Shown here piece after piece: positions 59,169 to 64,000 of a DNA stretch of 64,000 nt. Below the pieces are notes generated by a model that was not told where the DNA came from, did not search any database, and was given only the letters and a program-made list of their open reading frames with translations. The DNA lies in assembly GCF_003417065.2 (NCBI RefSeq), contig NZ_QVLT01000007.1, positions 1-64,000 on the forward strand. Direction: 5' to 3'. The translations under genes and the position numbers were made by a program. Position 1 is the first letter of the stretch, and every line of letters starts with the position of its first letter. The stretch is from Hymenobacter lapidiphilus (lineage in GTDB: Bacteria > Bacteroidota > Bacteroidia > Cytophagales > Hymenobacteraceae).

Positions 59169-60572
59169 CTAGCCGGCAGCCGGGAAAGTGAGCCGGACAC
59201 GGGTACCCTGGCCCAGGGTGCTGGCTACTTCCACGCGCCCGCCATGCAACTCCATAATTTTGGCCGTGAGCGGCAGGCCGATACCATGGCCGGGCACAGT
59301 CCGCACCGCTTCAGCCCGGAAAAAGGGCACGAATACCTGTTGCCGGTCGGCCTCGCTCATGCCCGGCCCCTGATCAACGACGAGCAGCTGTACCTGGCTG
59401 CGGGTGGCCGTGAGCGTGGCCACAATGGGGGCAGTAGGATTAGCAGCCGTGAACTTGCAGGCGTTTTCCAGAATATTGAGAAAGGCCACCAGCACCAGCG
59501 CCTCGTTGCCGAGCACGGCAAACGGCACGGCAGCTGCCACGCCGGGTACTTCGCGGAAATCGAGGTCGATACGGCGGGTGGGATGGCGTCGATGCAGTTC
59601 CTCGTGGGCCATCAGCAGCAGTTCGTCGAGGCGCAGGCAGATGCGTGGTACCTGGCTGGGGTCGTCGGAGGCGCGGGCAATCTGGAGCAGGCCGTTAGTC
59701 AGGTCCTTGAGTAGCCGGGCCGCATCGAGGGTGGCACGCAGCACCCGCTGGTACTCCTCGGGGGTTCGCTCCTGCTGTAGCAGGGCCACTTCGAGCTGCC
59801 CGATGATGGCGGCAAGGGGCGTACGCAGCTCGTGCGAGGCGTCGCGCACGAAGGTTCGCTGGCCCACAAAAGCTGTTTCGAGCCGATCGAGCAGGCTATT
59901 GAAACGCTGGGCCAGCAACGATACTTCGTCGCGGCCCTGGCCGGGGCTCAGGCGCTGATGCAGGTCGGAAGCCGTGATGCTATCCACCTCGCGAACGATG
60001 CGCTTCATGGGCATGAGCGCTTGGCCAGCAAAAATCAGCCCCCCGATACCCACCACCACAAGCGAAACCAGCAACCCGAATGTAAGCACAGTCAGCAGGT
60101 TACCCAGCTTTTCTTCGCTATCGGCATCTACTGATGAGGCTACCACCACGAAGTTACCCCGGCCGGGTTCCTTATAAAGCAAGCCCACCGTTTGGTGGAA
60201 ACGGCCCTCGAACCGCACCTCGCGGCCAGTCTGGCGCACCTGTTGCAGGAGTGAAACCGGCACATTTCGGTCTTCGCGGCCCTCGCGGAACACCATCCGG
60301 TTGCGGGCATCGAACACATGTACCTCCTCGGCCGGCAGCGTGCGGTAAAACTGCCGCAGATAGCGCCGGTACGAAGCCCGGCTACGCTCGTCGCCGCGCC
60401 GCGTACCGTCCAGGTACACGTGCGCTACCACTCTCGCCCGCAAAAACAGGCTTTCGGTAAATGCCTCGTGCCGCGACTGATAGGTAAAAAAGTAGATTAC
60501 GGCTGCAAACAGCAGCAGCGTAACCACCAAAATGGCCGCAAACTGTACCGTAAGCCGCGCGCGAATCGTCAT
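59169..60572 (-). CDS. sensor histidine kinase of a two-component system
   Basis: A 467-residue membrane kinase. It has an N-terminal helix (VQFAAILVVTLLLFAAVIYF), a periplasmic sensor region (about 35-160), a second helix (about 165-190), HAMP (MKRIVREVDSITASDLHQRL), HisKA with FVRDASHELRTPLAAIIGQL, and HATPase motifs NILENACKF, DQGPGM and GHGIGLPLT. It resembles the CusS/QseC type. The response regulator gene lies upstream on the same strand, separated by a family A repeat. The sensed signal is unknown; the nearest candidate target is sulP. Confidence 0.88.
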   Translation of the reverse strand: MTIRARLTVQFAAILVVTLLLFAAVIYFFTYQSRHEAFTESLFLRARVVAHVYLDGTRRGDERSRASYRRYLRQFYRTLPAEEVHVFDARNRMVFREGREDRNVPVSLLQQVRQTGREVRFEGRFHQTVGLLYKEPGRGNFVVVASSVDADSEEKLGNLLTVLTFGLLVSLVVVGIGGLIFAGQALMPMKRIVREVDSITASDLHQRLSPGQGRDEVSLLAQRFNSLLDRLETAFVGQRTFVRDASHELRTPLAAIIGQLEVALLQQERTPEEYQRVLRATLDAARLLKDLTNGLLQIARASDDPSQVPRICLRLDELLLMAHEELHRRHPTRRIDLDFREVPGVAAAVPFAVLGNEALVLVAFLNILENACKFTAANPTAPIVATLTATRSQVQLLVVDQGPGMSEADRQQVFVPFFRAEAVRTVPGHGIGLPLTAKIMELHGGRVEVASTLGQGTRVRLTFPAAG

Positions 60573-60590
60573 GGGTTAGGAATTAGTAAT

Positions 60591-60720
60591 GAACGTCATG
60601 CCTCATCTGGCGGCCACGCAGCCGAAGCACCGCTACCGCTTCGTTGGTTCTAAGCAGGCAACAGGGTTCGTATTGCGGTAGCGGTGCTTCGACTGCCTCC
60701 TTGCGCTACATGCTCAGCGT
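60591..60720. repeat. palindromic repeat, family A, copy 7
   Basis: GAACGTCATGCCTCATCTGG... with GCAGCCGAAGCACCGCTACC and on the other side GCGGTAGCGGTGCTTCGACTGC...; the right arm end is degenerate. It lies inside the two-component operon between regulator and kinase. Confidence 0.75.
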
Positions 60721-60752
60721 GGCCCTCCACCACTGGCAACTGGCAGCCTGTT

Positions 60753-61430
60753 CTACTCCTCCTTCATCACATAGCCCATGCCCACAAGCGTATGGATGAG
60801 TTTGGGCGTGAAATCCTTGTCGAGCTTTTTGCGCAGGAAGTTGATGTACACGTCGATGACGTTGGAGCCGGTGTCGAAGCTCGTATCCCAGACCTGCTCC
60901 AGAATATCGACCCGCGACACGACGCGGTTCTGATTGCGCAGCAGGTATTCGAGCAGGGCAAACTCGCGGGCCGTAAGCTGGATGGGCTGGCCGGCCCGGT
61001 GCACCATTTTGCTGGCCGGGTCGAGGGTGAGGTCGGCCAGTTGGAGCATACCGCCGGCCGGGGCCACATCGTGGCGGCGGCGCGTGAGGGCCCGAATGCG
61101 GGCCAGCAGCTCCTGAAACGCAAAGGGCTTTACCAGGTAATCATCGGCGCCGGCGTCGAGGCCGCGGATTTTATCGTCGGTTTCACCCAGGGCCGTAAGC
61201 ATCAGGATGGGCACGCCGGTGTTCTGAGCCCGCACCTGCCGGCACACCTCCAGCCCGCTCAGGCCCGGCAGCAGCGTATCGAGGATAAGCAGATCGTAGC
61301 CGCCCTGCCTGGCCAGGCGCAGGCCCAACAGGCCATCGGCTGCCAAATCCACCTGGTGGTGCTGTTCGCTCAGGCCCTGATGCAGAAACGCGGCAACCTT
61401 GGGCTCGTCTTCAACCAGCAGAATTTTCAT
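60753..61430 (-). CDS. OmpR-family response regulator
   Basis: A 225-residue regulator: receiver domain with phospho-Asp in DLLILDTLLPGLSGLEVCRQ and the Lys in DDYLVKPFAFQELLARIRAL, then a winged-helix DNA-binding domain (PIQLTAREFALLEYLLRNQN, then NVIDVYINFLRKKLDKDF and LIHTLVGMGYVMKEE). It is the first gene of the operon with the kinase at 59169. OmpR-type proteins bind direct repeats spaced 10 or 11 bases, as found upstream of sulP at 58950-59015. Confidence 0.9.
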   Translation of the reverse strand: MKILLVEDEPKVAAFLHQGLSEQHHQVDLAADGLLGLRLARQGGYDLLILDTLLPGLSGLEVCRQVRAQNTGVPILMLTALGETDDKIRGLDAGADDYLVKPFAFQELLARIRALTRRRHDVAPAGGMLQLADLTLDPASKMVHRAGQPIQLTAREFALLEYLLRNQNRVVSRVDILEQVWDTSFDTGSNVIDVYINFLRKKLDKDFTPKLIHTLVGMGYVMKEE

Positions 61431-61472
61431 GGCCGCAAGATACGCGGCTGGCCGGCTTCAACCCCGTCAACG

Positions 61473-61508
61473 AAAAAACCCTCACTACGAAGCGCAGTGA
61501 GGGTTTTT
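61473..61508 (-). terminator. intrinsic terminator after tRNA-Lys
   Basis: AAAAACCCTCACT, loop, AGTGAGGGTTTTTT on the minus strand: 13-pair stem with flanking A and T runs, three bases beyond the tRNA 3' end. It could work in both directions. Confidence 0.85.
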
Positions 61509-61510
61509 GG

Positions 61511-61583
61511 TGATCCCGCTGGGATTCGAACCCAGGACCCATACATTAAAAGTGTATTGCTCTACCAGCTGAGCTACAGAATC
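61511..61583 (-). tRNA. tRNA-Lys (UUU)
   Basis: The minus strand gives a cloverleaf: acceptor GATTCTG paired with CGGGATC (two G-T pairs), D arm AGCTCAGCTGGTAGAGC, anticodon stem ATACA/TGTAT around loop CTTTTAA (anticodon TTT), and T arm with GGTTCGAATCC. 73 bases, without an encoded CCA. It reads lysine codons AAA and AAG. Confidence 0.95.
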
Positions 61584-61761
61584 ATTCCACTTCGCAAGGC
61601 CAAAGCCTTTTCAGAAGGGAGTGCAAAAGTAGCAGGCTTATCCGGTCGGTGCAAGCAAACGAGGTATTTTTCGCGTTTATGCGCCTCTCCTGCTGCCCAA
61701 TTCCCTGATATTCAACCGTAATTGTTTACAGCCGCCCTGCTATTCTCCAGAGGAGCAACTG

Positions 61762-63501
61762 CTAGATTTTCGCCATTTCGTCCTGCACGAAGTCGGCCAG
61801 GGTGCGCAGGTATTCGGTACTGAAATCGAAGCGGATACCGGCCGCCGCGTAGATTTCGCCGATGGGAGCCGTGTAGCCCAGAGCCAGCGCGCGCTGGTAG
61901 CCAGCCAGGGCCGCCTGCGGGTTCTGGCGGTAGTTGCGCCACACGGCAATGGCGCCGAGCTGGGCCATGGCGTACTCGATGTAGTAAAAGGGTACTTCGT
62001 AGAGGTGTAGCTGCTTCTGCCACAGATAGGGCTTGATATGCTCCAGGCCCTTCCAGCTCACGGTGCGCTGGTTGAACTCGTCGAACAGCTCGACCCAGCG
62101 GGCATGGCGCTGCTCCTCGGTGTGGGTCGGGTGCTCGTACACCCAGTGCTGAAACTTGTCGATGGTAGCCACCCAGGGGAAGGTTTCGAGCACGCTTTCG
62201 AGGTGGGTACGCTTGGCACGCCGCAACTCCTCTGGGTCGGTAAAGAACACGTCCCAATGGTCGAGGCTGAGCAGCTCCATGCTCATGGAAGCCAGTTCGG
62301 CCACTTCGGAGGGCGGGTGCTTATCGGCGCCCAGCGGCAGGCGGCGCGTGAGGAAGCTATGCACCGCGTGGCCGCCCTCGTGCAGCATCGTCACCACGTC
62401 GCGCAGCGAGCTGGTCGCATTCATGAAAATGAAGGGCACCCCGGTTTCGTCGAGCGGATAGTTGTAGCCGCCGGGAGCCTTGCCCTTGCGGCTTTCCAGG
62501 TCGAGGTTGCCCATCTGTCCCATCGTGCGCAGGCACTGGCCTAAAAATGGGTCGAGGCGGTCGAAGACGGTGGTGGTTTTGGCCAGCAGCTCCGCGCCCG
62601 TGGCAAAGGGCTTTAGCGGCGCCTGGCCCGACACATCCACGTCGAGGTCCCAGGGGCGCAACTCGGCCAGTGCCAGATCCTGGCGGCGCTCCAGGTCGAG
62701 GTTATCGGTAAGCGGCACTACGGTTTCGCGAATGGCGCGATGGAATTCCAGCGTGTCCTGGGGCGTGTAGTCGAAGCGGCCGAGGGCGGCGAACATGTAG
62801 TCGCGGAAGTTGGCGAATCCGGCGTTCAGCGCCACTTGGTGGCGCAGACCGATCAGGCGCGTGTACAGCTCGTCGAGGGCCTTGGAATCCTGGAGGCGGC
62901 GCTCCTGCACGGCCCGCCAGGCTGTTTCGCGCTCCTGCCGATCGGGGCTTTTGAGGCGGTCAGCGGCTTGGGGCAGCGTCAGCTCTTCGCCGTCGAGCGT
63001 CACGGTCATGGCCCCGGCCAGGGCGGCGTACTGCTGCTGCTGGGTGCTGATTTCGGTTTTGAGCGGTACGTTCTCGGGCCGGTAGATGGCCAGCGCCTGC
63101 CGCACCGAGCGCACAAATACCCGGTAGCGGTTTTCATCGAGCCCAGGCAGAAACTCCGAGGCCAGCATTTTCTCGTTGAGCGCATGGTCGTGGGGCGCGA
63201 CGTGGGGCTCAATCTCGTTCACAAAAAACTGGAAGGCCTCAGTGCGCGCGGCATCCTGGGTGTCGCAGGTCATGCGAATGTAGCGCCAGGCAAGGTCTTC
63301 GCTCAGCGCCGCTTCCAGCTCCGAGCGGTTCAGCAGCCAAAGCTCCAACTCTGCGGCCGAGCCGATTTCCCGGTCGCGCAGCTCAATGAAATAGGGCTCA
63401 ATGGCGGCCCAATCGGTCACGGTAAACGCCTCGGGCAAGTATTGGCGGGGGGGGCGTTGGGTGTCGGTGGCGAGGTCGGCGGCGGGCGTGGAAGAAGTCA
63501 T
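61762..63501 (-). CDS. M3-family oligoendopeptidase (PepF type)
   Basis: A 579-residue zinc metallopeptidase that degrades peptides in the cytoplasm. Family stretches run through the length: RPPRQYLPEAFTVTDWAAIE, then GRFDYTPQDTLEFHRAIRET, the zinc motif VTMLHEGGHAVHSFLTRRLP (HEGGH), ELASMSMELLSLDHW with the third ligand and PFYYIEYAMAQLGAIAVWRN near the end. No signal peptide. The Met at 63501 (MTSSTPAADLATDTQRPPRQ) is preferred to 63576, whose extra residues are untypical. Monocistronic. Confidence 0.9.
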   Translation of the reverse strand: MTSSTPAADLATDTQRPPRQYLPEAFTVTDWAAIEPYFIELRDREIGSAAELELWLLNRSELEAALSEDLAWRYIRMTCDTQDAARTEAFQFFVNEIEPHVAPHDHALNEKMLASEFLPGLDENRYRVFVRSVRQALAIYRPENVPLKTEISTQQQQYAALAGAMTVTLDGEELTLPQAADRLKSPDRQERETAWRAVQERRLQDSKALDELYTRLIGLRHQVALNAGFANFRDYMFAALGRFDYTPQDTLEFHRAIRETVVPLTDNLDLERRQDLALAELRPWDLDVDVSGQAPLKPFATGAELLAKTTTVFDRLDPFLGQCLRTMGQMGNLDLESRKGKAPGGYNYPLDETGVPFIFMNATSSLRDVVTMLHEGGHAVHSFLTRRLPLGADKHPPSEVAELASMSMELLSLDHWDVFFTDPEELRRAKRTHLESVLETFPWVATIDKFQHWVYEHPTHTEEQRHARWVELFDEFNQRTVSWKGLEHIKPYLWQKQLHLYEVPFYYIEYAMAQLGAIAVWRNYRQNPQAALAGYQRALALGYTAPIGEIYAAAGIRFDFSTEYLRTLADFVQDEMAKI

Positions 63502-63567
63502 TTTATTGGAAGCTAGAAGCTGGAAGGCGAGAGGCAGGTAATAAGAGCTATGGGCAAGCAATAAATT

Positions 63568-63693
63568 GAACGTCATGCCTCATCTGGCGTCCGCGAAGCC
63601 GAAGCATCTCCATTGCAATAGTAATCCTGCGTTTGGTTACCGTTGCGGTAGAGATGCTTCGGCTTCGCGGACGCCAGATGAGGCATGACGTTC
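63568..63693. repeat. palindromic repeat, family A, perfect copy
   Basis: Two 43-base arms, GAACGTCATGCCTCATCTGG... to ...GAAGCATCTC and the exact complement, flank a loop of about 40 bases. It is the best-preserved copy and defines the family. It lies upstream of the peptidase and downstream of the ferredoxin-type gene. Confidence 0.9.
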
Positions 63694-63723
63694 TATTTCA
63701 AAGTCTTAGCTTCTCAAGAATTC

Positions 63724-64000
63724 TTACCCAATCTCAATTACTACGTCGCTTGTGAGCGGGTGGCCGACGCAGGTGAGCACGTAGCCCTGGTTCATTTCGG
63801 AGTCCGAAAGGCCTTCGCGCTCGTCGAGGTGGACTTTGCCCGAGAGGCACTTACCGCGGCAGGCGGTGCATAGGCCGGCCTGGCAGCTGTAGGGCAGGTC
63901 GATATCCTGATCGAGGGCGGCTTCCAGAATCGTCTGTTCGGGGCTCACCTCGAACTGGTACTCAGCACCTTCATAGTGAATGGTGACGTTGCGGGAGCTG
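63724..64000 (-). CDS. 2Fe-2S ferredoxin domain, C-terminal end of an oxidoreductase (partial)
   Basis: The gene continues beyond the window. About 92 residues are visible and form a plant-type 2Fe-2S domain with the cluster cysteines in LPYSCQAGLCTACRGKCLSG (Cys-x4-Cys-x2-Cys) and the fourth in LTCVGHP. The arrangement, with the ferredoxin domain at the C-terminus, fits PaaE/Hmp-like reductases that carry FAD and NAD domains before it. The exact member cannot be told from this fragment. Confidence 0.75.
   Translation of the reverse strand, partial: SSRNVTIHYEGAEYQFEVSPEQTILEAALDQDIDLPYSCQAGLCTACRGKCLSGKVHLDEREGLSDSEMNQGYVLTCVGHPLTSDVVIEIG

Overview
The window looks like chromosomal DNA of a GC-rich, aerobic member of the Bacteroidota, most like Hymenobacter or a close relative. 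The grounds are a secreted protein with a type IX secretion C-terminal sorting domain (5980-7494), a promoter of the Bacteroidota type (TTG, about 20 bases, TATACTTG) at 47923-47953, a BLUF blue-light receptor, a short UvrA2-type protein, a SulP/carbonic anhydrase pair, and several families of palindromic intergenic repeats. The genus is inferred, not proven.

Layout. 1-5766: an IS982-type transposase tail, then a mostly minus-strand run (lipoprotein, membrane protein, methyltransferase, DUF2071 protein, DoxX-like protein, PhzF, imidazolonepropionase) with one plus-strand KTSC gene. 5980-16642: a T9SS cargo protein, a 2H phosphoesterase, nicotinamidase, a BLUF-methyltransferase gene pair, malate:quinone oxidoreductase, a CtlX-type hydrolase, a cold-shock protein, an NmrA-like protein and a DUF1232 protein; five of these carry an apparent one-base frameshift. 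17159-20302: a hybrid histidine kinase whose two PAS domains are separated by twelve 21-residue tandem repeats. 20533-23217: urocanate hydratase and an XRE-type regulator with a palindromic operator candidate. 23419-33831: a co-directional cluster (YbjN-like, PspA, small membrane proteins, OB-fold membrane protein, flotillin, giant AAA ATPase) that looks like a membrane-stress or envelope-maintenance module. 33834-35013: an AT-rich island coupled to the ATPase stop codon. 35248-46399: housekeeping and stress genes (an SDR with an internal deletion, purU, a UvrA2-like protein, MsrB, SelO, an amine oxidase, a universal stress protein). 46566-47953: asparagine synthetase AsnA behind what reads as a complete transcription attenuator with an Asn-rich leader peptide. 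47996-54395: a RecE-like nuclease and a sugar-oxidation group (6-phosphogluconate dehydrogenase, cyclase-family hydrolase, GH63-like glucosidase, SDR). 54609-64000: an EamA protein, an oxidoreductase, carbonic anhydrase plus SulP behind an array of six 11-bp direct repeats, an OmpR-type two-component system, tRNA-Lys, oligoendopeptidase F and the end of a ferredoxin-type reductase.

The best candidates for something undescribed are the asnA attenuator (47752-47953), the 11-bp repeat array before sulP, the PspA/flotillin/giant-ATPase cluster with its AT-rich appendix, and a palindromic repeat inserted in frame inside the giant ATPase gene. Nine probable single-base frameshifts occur in the window; this is unusually many and may reflect sequencing indels, so pseudogene labels here are provisional.
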